Positions 46,000-64,000 of a stretch of DNA of 64,000 nt are shown here, one piece after another. The stretch comes from Mesostigma viride. Taxonomy: Eukaryota > Streptophyta > Mesostigmatophyceae > Mesostigmatales > Mesostigmataceae. Both the position numbers and the translations under genes were made by a program. The stretch covers positions 1,237,913 to 1,301,912 of the forward strand of contig RPFO01000022.1 of the NCBI GenBank assembly GCA_009746045.1. Reading direction: 5' to 3'. The notes under the pieces are model-generated. The model did not search any database and was not told the origin of the DNA. It worked only from the letters and a program-made list of their open reading frames with translations. Each line of letters starts with the position of its first letter. Position 1 is the first letter of the stretch.

Positions 46000-46920
46000 A
46001 CATGGCATCTCAGCAGAGAGTAACTCCCTGCATAGGCATAGCATGGCTAAACCTGGCCGTTGGCCGAGAAGCTGACCTCGCTAGAACACGACGCTCAACA
46101 CAGTGGAGGCCCGGGTCTCCAATGTGGAGACCAAGGTCGGCCACAAGCTTCAGCCCCAGTTCACGACGCTGCATGCACACCGCGGCGCAGGCATCTGAGA
46201 CGCACGCTGCACTTGTCTCTCGCCTTAACCAGGTGGAGGGCAAGTGCGGCGTGCTCATGAAGAAGCTTGAAGCCATCACCGCCCACACCGAGGCCCTTGC
46301 CTCACGTACAGGTCCCAAAGATAGCGGAGCAGACGGCCACCATCGCATCCCAGCCACCCCGGCTGGATGCTGGTGACCTCCCGCCCCTCTCCTATGCGGA
46401 CCTGCTGCGGACAGCGACCGCCTCCACCACCGACGCCATCGCTACGAAGCTCCAGGAGCTTGAAGACCTTCGCCAGGCTCAACAACGGGAGGCCACCGAC
46501 CGCGCCCGCCGTGACTGCCGGGTGGTGCTGCGTCGCTTCCCCCAGAAGCCCGAGGTGAGACGTCAACCTCCCTTGCCGACGAGCAGCTCCTTACCCTCAT
46601 GCGCCTGGTAGGTGAGGCAGAACTGCGTGGGTGCCACCGCCTTCCCCACTCACGGGACAAGGCGGCTCCCCCACCAGTCCTGCTCACCTTCCCCTCCCGT
46701 GATCAGGACAAGCAGCGGTTCCTCTCTCGTCGCGAGAGGTTGCACGACCTCACCATGGACGCTGGACGACGACCTGACCCCCGCTCAGCAGCAGCAGCGA
46801 CGTGACCTGTGGCCTGAATACCTCCGCCACAAGCAGGACCCCCAGAAGCCCAAGGTGTAAGTACTGGAGGGGCGGGGACCTGATGATCAACCACAAGATG
46901 TGGACGCCCCCAGCGGGCTA
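46000..46920 (+). pseudogene. LINE-type ORF1, family B, frameshifted
   Basis: Pieces in three frames follow the order of a family B ORF1: ETHAALVSRLNQVEGKCGVL, KIAEQTATIASQPPRLDAGD, LPPLSYADLLRTATASTTDA, LRQAQQREATDRARRDCRVV, DQDKQRFLSRRERLHDLT and LDDDLTPAQQQQRRDLWPEY. The final piece is VYWRGGDLMINHKMWTPPAG, after an in-frame taa at 46858. At least three frameshifts are needed, so it is inactive. The N-terminal half matches the minus-strand pieces at 62670-63276. Confidence 0.7.
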
Positions 46921-47012
46921 GAATAGCTTGTAGCCCTAGCTTTACTTCAATATGGTAGTCACTGCATGCCGCCATGGCAGGCATGCTTAGAATGTATGCC
47001 TAGTTGTGCCAC

Positions 47013-49068
47013 CTTAATTAATTAATTAAAATCATAGCTCCGTTGGGAGCATATGCATGCGTGGAAGGTATATGTGGCTAGGCTATAGCTGGTGTACACA
47101 TGGCATCTCAGCAGAGAGTAACTCCCTGCATAGGCATAGCATGGCTGAATTCTTATGCATCATCCATGGGAGGTCCCATTGTAGGCTGGGCGCGGCTAAA
47201 TAGTGAAAGCATCATCCATGGGGGCCATTATGGGCGCACATGCGCGTGGGCCACATGCTAGGCTAGGCCTGACTAATCTACACTACTAATATAGGTTCCC
47301 TAGTCTGAGGTGGCAGGGGGGGCCTGCCATGGCTAGTTGTGGTCAACGTGGATGACCGCCCCCCTCCAGTACACCGGCTTCCCCCCTGCGCGCTGCCGGA
47401 GCTGAAGGTAGGTCGGCCATAGCTCGCGTCGCCGCTGTTGCTGGGCCAGGGTCAAGTCGTCGTCCAGCGTGAAGCGAGTCTCCGAGAGCTTCTTGCGGCA
47501 TTTAAGGAACGCCAGCTTGTCCCCCATGGACTTAAAGGTGAGAAGCACGGGTGCCGGGCCAGCCTTACCCCGCGCGCGGGGGAGGCGGACAGCCGACATG
47601 TCCGGCAGCTCACCAGTGAGTTGCATGGGGGCAAGAATGTCGCGCTTAAGTGCCGTGAGAAGGCTCGTCGGGGTCTCACCTGCCGGCTGGTCCAGGTGCT
47701 TGACGATGACGTTGTGGCTGCGCTTGTCGATCTCGGCCTCCTCGCGAAGGTCGAGGGCTTGTTGCTTGAGTTGTGCCGCGATGGTGGAGGTGGTGGAGGT
47801 GGTATGATGCTTAAGCAAGTCCGCCCAGGTGGAGGGAACATCACTGGCCGGGCCAGCTAGCAGGTGCCGGCTGGGCAGCGATTTCCTGCACCGCTTGGGC
47901 GGTGAGGCCGGCGGTGTCATGCAAGCTCTCAAGGGCGGTGGCGGTGGCTTGAAGGCGTTGGTCGAGGTCGAGGAGCTGGGCTTTGATGTCGGCAGTGAAG
48001 GCGGAAACGGAGGTGGAGGTGGAGGCGGCGGCGGTGGAAATGTGAGGAAGTTCAGCAGTCAGCGTGCCGCCGATTGCTGCTATGTCGGCAGCAAGGGGGG
48101 TCACGTGCTGCTGGAAGGCTTCCGTCAGGATGGAACGGAGTGTGGGGGCGGAGATGGATGGAGCCCAGATCTCGCCATCGGAGCGCTTGAGGAGGGAATT
48201 GAGAAGGGTATGCTGGAGTTCGGGGCGGGTGGTCCCGAAAAGCAGGTGGATGTTAACCCAGCGGATGCCGTTCGGGGTGAGGAGGCGATTGGTGTCGTGG
48301 AGATGGAGGCACAGGTCGTAAAGCGAAGCGTATAGTCCCCGGAGAAGATGCATGTCATAGCATCGGACGGAGGCATGTTGTCCCAGTCGTAATCATCGAC
48401 CTGGAAAGGCCGGGGCCGAAAGCGCGGTTCTGAGGGGCGTGAAGACCCTCCTGTTTGTCGGGCGCGTTTAGGGTCAGGCGATGCTGAGGGCGAGGCGTTG
48501 AGCCCGGGAGGTTGCTGGGCGACCACCAGTGCACGACTAGTGTCACTGCTGCCTGCCGGACCTGGCGAAGCTGCAGCCTGAGCTGCAGACGGATTTTCAT
48601 GGCCGAGCGCATCCGCCAAACTGCGTTGCGTCTGGGGGCGTTTGCTCGTCATATATTGCGTTTTAGATTCGGAAAATTATATCAGCATGTGCGTCTTAGA
48701 AAGACGAAGCGATAGTGATATTCACCTTACCTATGTGCCACCTTACCTATAGTCACGTGCACCGCTAACGCACGGTACACAACCAGCCATAGCCTTAGCT
48801 TAGTCCTTGTACAGCCATGCTACGTCCTGGCTTCGATCAGATTACTTGCCCACGCTCCTTGTTATGATATGCTCACATGGGTCTTATTGCACCCACAGGC
48901 TGCCGGATCGTTAGCGTGTCCGTTTAGCTAGCGCGCCCGAATGCAGCTGTGGCATGCCTTAGGCATGAAGGAGACTGGGGGTCTCTGCCCTTTCTCCTGT
49001 TGTGCACACACAGGGATTAATTAAAAGCACTTCGGTGCTCCGTGACTCCCCAACGGGAGCACGAGTTT
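47013..49068 (-). mobile_element. Most complete ORF1-only LINE relative, family A
   Basis: Read on the minus strand, the 5' end starts right after a (TTAA)n tract at 49069-49086. A roughly 410-base UTR leads to an ATG at 48652 (MTSKRPQTQRSLADALGHEN). ORF1 runs through three frames to 47333, with breaks near 48340 and 47870. It includes a segment RWVNIHLLFGTTRPELQHTL, a coiled-coil-like DIKAQLLDLDQRLQATATAL, TWADLLKHHTTSTTSTIAAQ and LDDDLTLAQQQRRRELWPTY. The 3' UTR ends with the conserved module and (TTAA)n at 47013-47028. The whole unit is about 2.05 kb and has no reverse transcriptase. Confidence 0.72.
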
Positions 49069-49222
49069 AATTAATTAATTAATTAATGGCTAAATTCTTA
49101 ATGCATCATCCATGGCAGGTCCCATTTACGTAGGCTGGGCGCGGCTAAATACTGAAAGCATCATCCATGGGGGCCATTATGGGCGCACATGCGCGTGGGC
49201 CACTTGCAAAGGCTAAGCCTGT

Positions 49223-49965
49223 CTAATCTACACTACTGGTATATTCCCTAGTCTGGGGTGGCAGGAGGGGCCTGCCAGGGCTTGTGGTCAACGTGGATGA
49301 CCGCCCCCCTCCAGTATACCGCGGCTTCCCCCCTGCACGCTGCCGGAGCTGAAGGTAGGTCGGCCATAGCTCGCGTCGCCGCTGTTGCTGGGCCAGGGTC
49401 AAGTCGTCGTCCAGCGTGAAGCGAGTCTCCGAGAGCTTCTTGCGGCATTTAAGGAACGACAACGGCTTGTCCGCCATGTACTTAAAGGTGAGGAGCACAG
49501 GTGCCGGGCCAGCCTTACCCCGCGCGCGGGGAAGGCGGACAGCCCGGACATGTCCAGCTCACCAGTGAGTTGCATGGGAGTGATGGGGCCGGCAAGAATG
49601 GCGCGCTTAAATGCCTCAAGGAGGCTCGTGGAGGTCTCACCTGCCGGCTGGTTGAAGTGCTTGACGATGACATTGTGGCTGCGCTTGTCGAGCTCGGCCG
49701 CCTCGCGAAGGTCGAAGGCTTGTTGCTTGAGTTGTGCCGTGATCGGTGGAGGTGGTGGAGGTGGTGTGCTGCTTAAGCAAGTCCGCCCAGGTGGAGGGGG
49801 CATCGCCGGCCGGGCCAGCAGGCGCCGGCTGGGCGGCGATGTCCTTCACCGCTTGGGCGGTGAGGCTGGCGGTGTCATGCAAGCACTCAAGGGCGGTGGC
49901 GGTGGCTTGTTCAAGGCGTTGGTCGAGGTCGAGGAACCGTTTTGTGGAATTACTGTAACAGTACG
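49223..49965 (-). pseudogene. LINE-type ORF1 fragment, family A, frameshifted
   Basis: Three overlapping frames give DLDQRLEQATATALECLHDT, KDIAAQPAPAGPAGDAPSTW, LKQQAFDLREAAELDKRSHN, DKPLSFLKCRKKLSETRFTL, DDDLTLAQQQRRRELWPTYL and a C terminus like the copy at 22553. The 5' edge is abrupt at about 49940-49965, where unrelated AT-rich DNA begins. The 3' part reaches toward the (TTAA)n at 49069, so two family A copies lie head to tail here. Confidence 0.7.
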
Positions 49966-50119
49966 AGTATATGTTTTTGCAACCCATGTGTGCAAGTTTC
50001 TGGTATATCCAACCATGCAATGGCAAGCTATGTTGCAAATTAATGTATTTCATGTAACGTGCTTCAAACAATGCTAGCTGGACACGAGAATTAAATTAAT
50101 CGAGTATACACTCTACATG

Positions 50120-50600
50120 AAGTTAATACTATGGCCGACCTACCTCCAGCTCCGGCAGACCACGGCGCGAGCTAGCCAGTGTACTGGAAGGGGGCAGCCA
50201 TCTACGTTGGCCACAAGCCCTGGCACGCGACCCCCGCCGGCCAGCGAATCCAGACGCCCCAGCTTAGGGGAATACGTACAGCAGTAGTAGTGTAGAAGAG
50301 TCCTAGGCCTAGCCACCGTGGCCTTGTACATGTATACGCCTGATTGTATTACAAACCCATAGATGCCCCTTTCTCAGGGCTATGTGTTACATATGCTCCC
50401 AACGGAGCTATGATTTTAATTAATTAATTAATTAATGTATACGCCTACTTCAGGCATTATACCAGTTGATGCATGAACATTATTTTAATAGTCATGTACA
50501 TGTGTGCCTCTGATGTGCCACACCCCAGATGATTAAAAGATTAAATTAAATTAAATTATAACATGCCTCCGTTGGGAGATCATGTAGCACATATTCCATG
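50120..50600 (+). mobile_element. ORF1 C-terminal scrap and nested 3' ends
   Basis: The region 50130-50265 repeats the last part of the family A ORF1 (tggccgacctacctccagct and tgtactggaagggggcagcc), with stops. It closely follows the sequence at 585-720. The 3' module and (TTAA)n at about 50340-50436 interrupt its downstream region (the cgcctacttcaggcattata word continues after it). A later TTAAA-type tract lies at 50540-50560. Confidence 0.6.
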
Positions 50601-51665
50601 ATGGATGGGGTGGAGGAAGCCGCGTAATCGAACTACCCTAACTCTAAGCTATCTAGTCTAGAAAATCCTAACTATACATGTACACTACTCATCAAAACGC
50701 CGCCTCCGCTTGGGGGGAGGGGGCTTGCCCACAGGGTCGGGCGTGTGCGCCTTGACAATCCTCTTCTGCACCGCGTCTTGTCCTGCATGGCAGTCCAAAG
50801 ACGGGAGAGAGAGTGGATGCATGCGGTGCTCAAACTGGGCTGGGACCACTAGGTCGTCCAGCAACATCTCTAGGTCACCCCAGATGATGCCTAGCTTTAT
50901 TTCATTATGCTGTGCCCATGCAGGGAGTTACTCTCTGCTGAGAAGCCATGGGCCCTACCTCGCCTTTGTATAGCCATACATGCTGATCTTCCCCCCTATG
51001 CCAGCGCATTTCGGTAGGTGCTAGCTAGGATAGTCATAGTGGTGTGCAGGTGCACTTTATGCACCCAGAGCAGGTGTAGTTTACATGCACCCTACCCTTG
51101 CAGGAAGTAGCCCAGAGTGTAGTAAAAGCCATATGCCCCTTCTCAGGGATATGTGCAGGGATATGTGGTATATACTCCCCACGGAGTTATGTTCCAATTC
51201 AATTCAATGAAGATTACTTATACAACCTATTTGGCATGCCCCGTTGGCCGAACAAGGAGCTAGTTTGCATGTGCACATGCAGGCGGACGAGAACTGCAGA
51301 ATACCAAGCTGGCCATAGGGAGCCGAGGATTTACATGCATATGTGTTAGCTGGCAGACCAAGTCTTGCATGCCTCATTGTGCCCGGCCAGTGGCAGCCAG
51401 AAAATGTGCTCTGAACAGATATCCCTACCCCTGGGATATACATACCCCTGATCAAGCAAGCTGTTTCCGGCCCCACCGTCTAGGTCATCTAGTCGCTCTA
51501 CACGTAAGCCAGCCATAATTTCAATGCACAAGGCTACACATTTCCATCACCATTCATATTCATCATACTGAACGACTCGAACACGCGGACAAGATAACGG
51601 CAGGCTCGAGCTACCATGGTCCGGATTCTCCCGATTTCTGGCCTGCGCTGGTTGTCTCCTTGATA
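50601..51665. repeat. Repeat debris: 3' modules and interspersed repeat
   Basis: A 3' module without a full tail lies at about 51118-51200. The interspersed repeat occupies about 51430-51665. A short minus-strand frame (50867-50685) ending in a Pro/Lys/Arg-rich tract (GKPPPPKRRRRFDE) has no other support, so I do not call it a gene. Confidence 0.45.
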
Positions 51666-52425
51666 TATAACACCAAAAGCGGCCACCTCCGGTATAGCAC
51701 CAATAATCAGTCATGGTGGCCACACACCATGTGACAAGTATCTTTTCCTGTCACAGCCCACGTGCTTCAAGATGCACCCGCAGGCAGCCATGGCCCACAG
51801 GAGGAGAGGCAAATTGCCTGTTGGGCCAGAGACGTCATCCATGCTCCATGCGCCAACCATGCCTACGCTCTGATGTGGTTGCCACCCCAGCCCACGGGCG
51901 AAGGCGGTTGGCTTGTGCACAACTATTCGCTCGTTGCATGCTGCCCAGGAGGGTCACCAGTAGCGTATGGCGTTGTAATTGTAAGAATGTCATGTCATCT
52001 CAGACAAGCTTCCTGTAGGTCTGCCCATTCCTACAGTGCACAGATGACACATGGCAGCCCTGTGGCCAATCCATGTACAGTACATCCGACGCTTGCCGAT
52101 GCATGCCGCTGAGCGCATTGCCAACGCGCGCGCATGGTGCGACGCTCACCGGGCGACGGTCTGTCAGCTCCAAAAAACTATCCCTCGGCCCAGAGCATGC
52201 ATTGGCCTGCTATCGCGTCCACCCCTAATGTCCCAGGGCTAGTGCCCTAGTGCGGCTGCGATGCCACCCCCCCCCCCCCGGGGGGGGGTACAGCCCCAGG
52301 GAAGCCCTTGCGCTTATGGGGCCTTGGACCTCGTGTGGCTGCGACGGCTGCCCTGGGGGGTTAATGACCTAGAGTGGCCAATGCCCTCGTGCAGCTGCGA
52401 CGGGCCCCCCTCTTAGGCTGGCGCC
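51666..52425. other. Region downstream of Tim8 with end-of-gene repeats
   Basis: A plus-strand frame across 51762-52112 (MWLPPQPTGEGGWLVHNYSL and similar) has no recognisable domain and is left uncalled. From about 52235 to 52425 the end of the Tim8 coding sequence is repeated in degenerate form. A C13G9-like palindrome lies at about 52266-52288. Confidence 0.45.
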
Positions 52426-53179
52426 CTAGTGCGGCTGCGACGCGGCATGCCCCATCCGCTGCATGATGAGTGAGGAGGTGTCCAGGTAGCGCAGCGCGCA
52501 GTTGGACAGGCAGGACGACTCGCCCGAGCTCATCGACTTGCCGGGAGTGCCCACACACTTGTCGAAGCAGAGGCCCTGGGGGTAGGTGGTGAGGGGTGAC
52601 GGATGCCAGAAGGCAGACATGTGGAGACACAAGGGATTTCTGCGTAAGACAAGGTACTTCCATGCTAGATGACCCATCACATCGATATTCCCAAATCAAA
52701 GATAGAGTAGCGCAGAGAGGGCGTTGTACCCATAGGCTAGCTTGGCCCATTTCACACACTTTTCAGGCCCGGGACTCGCAACTCGCCCAGCGTAGGCGAA
52801 AGCCCTCGCACTCTAAATGAGTAATTGCAAACTGGATTATGCTGGGCAACAAAAACACGTATTGACCACGCCCCCCTGGCCGAAGAAAAAAACATTCGTT
52901 CTCATGCATGCCACTTACTGCAATTTTGGTGACCAGCTCGTTAAGCATCGCCCTTTGGTTCTCTACCTGCAAAAGCAGAACACAAGTACAGTTGTAATGT
53001 CTAATCATGTTAAAAAAGGGTTTTCAGTCAGTGATGTAATTTTGGATACGAAATATGAAGGGAGAGATTCTGTGCAGTGCTGTAACTTTCAGCATTTAGT
53101 ACTCAGAAAGCGAACGCACTTGCAGGAAGTGCTCAAGCTCGGCCTGCTGTGAAGGTGTAAGCTCTGCGCGCGAGTCCAT
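52426..53179 (-). CDS. TIM8: Mitochondrial intermembrane-space chaperone Tim8, 3 exons
   Basis: Exons in coding order are 53120-53179, 52919-52966 and 52426-52575. All join in phase 0 and give 85 residues, normal for small Tim proteins. Exon 1 is MDSRAELTPSQQAELEHFLQ, exon 2 is VENQRAMLNELVTKIA, and exon 3 begins GLCFDKCVGTPGKSMSSGES. The twin CX3C motif is CFDKC and CLSNC, with 15 residues between the two CX3C motifs. SSCLSNCALRYLDTSSLIM resembles plant Tim8 more than Tim13. The protein would partner Tim13 to escort hydrophobic precursors across the intermembrane space, after oxidation by Mia40. The start is the only ATG before the conserved helix. It is divergent from the GT29 gene with about 1 kb between the starts. 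Confidence 0.9.
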
Positions 53180-54172
53180 TGCAAACTGAAACAAAAACCC
53201 TTTTGAAATGGCGAGGATAAGCTGCCCAACACTTAAAAATTGCGGTTATCAGACTATGATAATGATGCCCGAATAAATGTGCCCGCCGCAGTCGAGTTGG
53301 CGCTTCGGTGCAAAGTGGCTTGGACAGTTGGACAACCTGCGTTTCCCGTCTTGACCAGCTGCAATGCCTGTCTGCAACAGCGAATACCCCACGTCTTGAC
53401 ATAGGTGCGCAACACGCAAGATGCCGTGGCAGGCGGGCCTGCTGGGAAGACCCAAGAACTGATCTGCGAGCTTTTGCTACTGCCTGCTGCAACCTGGGCA
53501 GAACATGTCAGATCGATGACAGATGTTGTTTCTCACTTCCACGTGCCCAATGCGTACCTTGTTTCAAAATATACCTAGTTCCCGGTGTTGAGCTTGGCTT
53601 TCACTTAGTAGAATTAGCCAATCAAAATTAGATGTAATGCAGTTGTGCAGCTGTGTCCACTTGTCCAGAGACTGGGCTGCAGGCGCTAGCACTGGGTAGC
53701 GGGTGTCGCATTTGACCTCCAGCATTTTACGTTCCACCCTGGTTCCAACATGTTTTACGCACGTTGACACAACTAAACACCGTTATTTGCAATGCGACGC
53801 ACGGTTAAATTGTTTAGTATGGCAACTTTTATGGCTTGTGTCCGTGCAACGCGGACAGGAACGATGGGGATATATTCATTAAAACTGTGATTCCCGTGAG
53901 GTACCATGGTAAACACAATGACCGCAATTATCTAGTTTGCAGCATTGCTTCCATGGGTAGTAATCATGTCTAACCCCCACCCTGTTTCTGCTTAGGTTAT
54001 CTGACGCCGGCGACCGCACTGCGTAGCTGTAATGCTGGACCTTGCGGGGCAGGTCCCTTGCGCTCAACCACTTGCATTGGGGGCGCCACTCCCATTCTGG
54101 ACCTCGCGCTCCTTCGCAAGCGTTTCTTATCTCGGCTCGGGCCGGCACTTCCCGGAATAATTATTCATAATT
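53180..54172. other. Divergent intergenic region between Tim8 and the GT29 gene
   Basis: No gene or known repeat was found. This roughly 1-kb stretch must contain both promoters. I see no confident TATA or initiator element. Confidence 0.5.
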
Positions 54173-61842
<7,670 letters not shown>

Positions 61843-62417
61843 GCCAGGGCGTGCACACGCAGATCCAGCTGGCACATGCAGATCCAACTAGCTGGGCATT
61901 CCACTTATTTATCTTTGATGATATGCGAAATTTCTATACGTACCGTATCCAGGATCAATTAATTAATAAGCATACATGACTGCGTCACGTGGGTGCCAAT
62001 ACAGAGTACAGGAACCTTCAACCCTATATATACACAACGAGAAGGAGGGAGGACGCCCGGCCTAGCTTCTTTCGCTGCCGCAAGTGGGCAGGCCATAGAG
62101 CGCTCTCTCCATAGCATGGTGCCGGGGCGCAACACTGTGCCCAGGTGCAATATATACAACCAGTGCAATACCATGGGTATAGGCTGACGCATATGCTGCA
62201 TGCAAAGATGAGGCCGGTAGGCTCAAGACGTCGGCTAAGGCGAAAGACCGTCAGACATGCCTCCTTTCACCTCCCGCGAGGTCACGGGGCGGGGCGGTGA
62301 TCTGGCCAGCGCCTGCGTTACAACGCCGCCACAGGCTCAGACGAGATTCCGGCCGCGGTACGTCGTGAAACCCGCAGCCGAGTTTGAGGACACTGGTGTC
62401 ATGCTAGCTGCTCTTCC
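61843..62417. other. 3' flank of the GT29 gene leading into retroelement DNA
   Basis: No gene was found. A short ttaattaattaa occurs near 61957-61968. A small frame at 62257-62529 lies in a different frame from the reverse transcriptase and is not called. Confidence 0.45.
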
Positions 62418-62715
62418 GGGATATCTGCAACCGCATTCTGCTGTCGTCGCGCCCGCCCCCAGCGGCCTGGCAACACAGTTTTCGCATGATGCTGTACCAG
62501 AACAAGGGGTCGCCCGCCGACCCCGGTAACTACAGAGGGGTGTGCATCCAAAGTGCCCCCCTCAAGCTTCTCATGCGGCTCATCCTGAACCGCCTGCGCA
62601 CGGCCCTGGACGGCCACCTCAGCGAGACTCAGCACGGCTTCCGTCCAAGTCGCAACACAGTACAGGCGCTCTTCGCTACTCGATCGCCGCCTTGTGGGAG
62701 AACTGCATCGCCTCC
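62418..62715 (+). pseudogene. LINE ORF2 reverse transcriptase N-terminal fragment
   Basis: The frame encodes RDICNRILLSSRPPPAAWQH, SFRMMLYQNKGSPADPGNYR, GVCIQSAPLKLLMRLILNRL and LSETQHGFRPSRNTVQALFA. It then shifts to DRRLVGELHRLQPG. It parallels the start of the fragment at 44452 but is a different copy, since many residues differ. It stops abruptly near 62715, where an inverted ORF1 piece begins. Confidence 0.8.
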
Positions 62716-63400
62716 AGCCTGGTGAGTCCGGCCCCGGCCTCTGCTGTCCGCAGCAGGTCCGCATAGGAGAGGGGCGGGAGGTCACCACTAGCATCCAGCC
62801 GGGGTGGCTGGGATGCGATTGTGGCCGACGTCTGCTCCGCTATCTTTGGGACCTGTGAGGCCAGGGCCTCGGTGTGGGCGGTGATGGCTTCATGCTTCTT
62901 CATGAGCACGCCGCACTTGCCCTCCACCTGGTTTAGGCGAGAGACAAGTGCAGCGTGCGTCTCAGCTGCGTGCGCCGCGGTGTGCAGCGTCGTGAACTGG
63001 GGTTCAATGGAGCTTGTGGACGACCTTGGTTTCCACATTGGAGACCCGGGCCTCCACCTTGTTGAGCGTCGCGTTCAGCGAGGTCAGCTTCTCGGCCAAC
63101 GGCCATGTCACGTGCTCCTCCAGCACTGCTCGGATGTCATCCTTGCAGAGGAAGGAAGCCGATGTGGCTGTCGGCCTGGCAGGCTGGGCTGGGGCGCGGA
63201 TCTTGGCGGCGATTTTGTCCATAGGTAGCTGGAAGAAGGTGCACATGATAGCGAGGCGGTGGTTGAGCTCTGGCATGGCAAAGAACGCCTCCAGGTGTCG
63301 GCGGGGATGGGCCCTGTGGCCCCATGGAGCTTGCGTTCCTGTGCTAAGAAACGCACGTACTAGTATTTCGGCGCATTCTTCCGTGGTCAGTTGCAGCCAG
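62716..63400 (-). pseudogene. LINE-type ORF1 N-terminal part, family B
   Basis: Minus-strand pieces in order are MPELNHRLAIMCTFFQLPMD, KIAAKIRAPAQPARPTATSA, FLCKDDIRAVLEEHVTWPLA, EKLTSLNATLNKVEARVSNV, then ETHAALVSRLNQVEGKCGVL, KIAEQTSATIASQPPRLDAS and LPPLSYADLLRTAEAGA. The segment EKLTSLNATLNKVEARVSNV, ETKV is heptad-like and probably forms a coiled coil. A frame break lies near 63000. The piece is joined head-on to the plus-strand reverse transcriptase scrap. Confidence 0.7.
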
Positions 63401-63599
63401 TTGCTGAAAGAAAAGCGGTGGTAATCTGGTCTACAGGTACTTTCGCCATTTGTGTTCGTGGCAGGGTTTCTTGAACTCGGGCAAGGCCGGCCCTGGGCGA
63501 TGGGTTTGCTGGCGGTGGGTTGGCGGGCCCAGACATCTGGCTGGGCAAGGACGATGGCGAGTGCATGGGTTGGGCTGGGAGCCGGAAAGCTCCTTTTCC

Positions 63600-64000
63600 A
63601 AACCTCGCTTGGCTTTGGGAGTCGTCATAGCTTCTCGGCCGACGGCCAGGTCACGTGCTCCTCCAGCACTGCTCGGAGGTCATCCTTGCAATCAGGGAGG
63701 GAGCCGATGTGGCTGCCGGCTGCTGCGCAGGCTGGGCTGGGGATAAGTAGCGTCCGGAGCTTTGCGTTGATGCCCATAAGAGTTTGCCGGAAGGAGCTGC
63801 ACAGGATAGCGAGGCGGTGGTGGAGCTCTGGCTTGGCGAGGAACCCCTCCAGGTCGGCGGCAAGGATCGATGCATGGGCCCACCGGGCCCCTGAAGAGCT
63901 TGCATTCTTGTGCTAAGAAATGAACTATATATCGGCGCATTTTTCCGTGGTCAGCTGCAGCCAGCTGCTGAAAGAAAAGAGTTCGTAATCTGGCAGGTAC
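63600..64000 (-). pseudogene. Second copy of the family B ORF1 start
   Basis: The sequence repeats about 63080-63430, shifted by roughly 560-575 bases: cggccaggtcacgtgctcct against cggccatgtcacgtgctcct, and aagaaaTgaac and ttttccgtggtcagctgcag near 63905-63960. It holds the same N-terminal residues in broken frames. It runs to the window edge. Confidence 0.65.

Noticed and set aside
51713-52112. Plus-strand frames of about 100-116 residues as a possible gene
   Set aside because: There is no recognisable domain, no convincing start context or splice partners, and no repeat elsewhere to support it.

Overview
This is a nuclear window from a photosynthetic eukaryote, most likely a unicellular green alga. 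Five intron-bearing or plastid-targeted genes could be read, embedded in dense repeats. The lineage rests on four points. A CBL-interacting protein kinase (CIPK) with a NAF domain and a plastid-targeted lumen-type preprotein indicate the green lineage. SepSecS shows the cell makes selenocysteine, which many chlorophytes do and land plants do not. An RTE1/TMEM222-family protein and a plant-type GT29 sialyltransferase-like protein fit the same picture. I cannot name the genus.

Layout: 1-2420, retroelement debris. 2876-3601 (-), predicted plastid preprotein. 3602-6963, repeat-rich intergenic DNA. 6964-18975 (+), CIPK in 13 exons. 19590-23230, retroelement fragments around a pentamer satellite. 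23704-39288 (-), SepSecS in 15 exons, with a transposon-like hairpin, three satellites, a SINE-like repeat and an endonuclease-bearing retroelement fragment in its introns. 41601-43475 (+), RTE1/TMEM222 protein in 3 exons. 43890-51660, a cluster of non-LTR retroelement pieces. 52426-53179 (-), Tim8 in 3 exons. 54173-61842 (+), GT29 protein in 10 exons. 62418-64000, more retroelement pieces.

The gene models were assembled by hand from splice sites, reading phase and family conservation. All 39 introns keep frame: 36 are GT-AG and 3 need a GC-AG donor. Three gene pairs are divergent: plastid preprotein/CIPK, SepSecS/RTE1 and Tim8/GT29.

The most unusual observation is a set of 'exon-edge echoes'. 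At about ten exon boundaries in four genes, the last or first 15-50 bases of the exon, often with the splice site, recur as tandem, partly decayed copies in the adjoining intron or 3' flank. In SepSecS intron 11 the copied donor has become a nine-copy array. A second pattern is a family of ORF1-only LINE relatives whose 3' ends finish in (TTAA)n; the 5' end of another copy starts right after such a tract at two sites.
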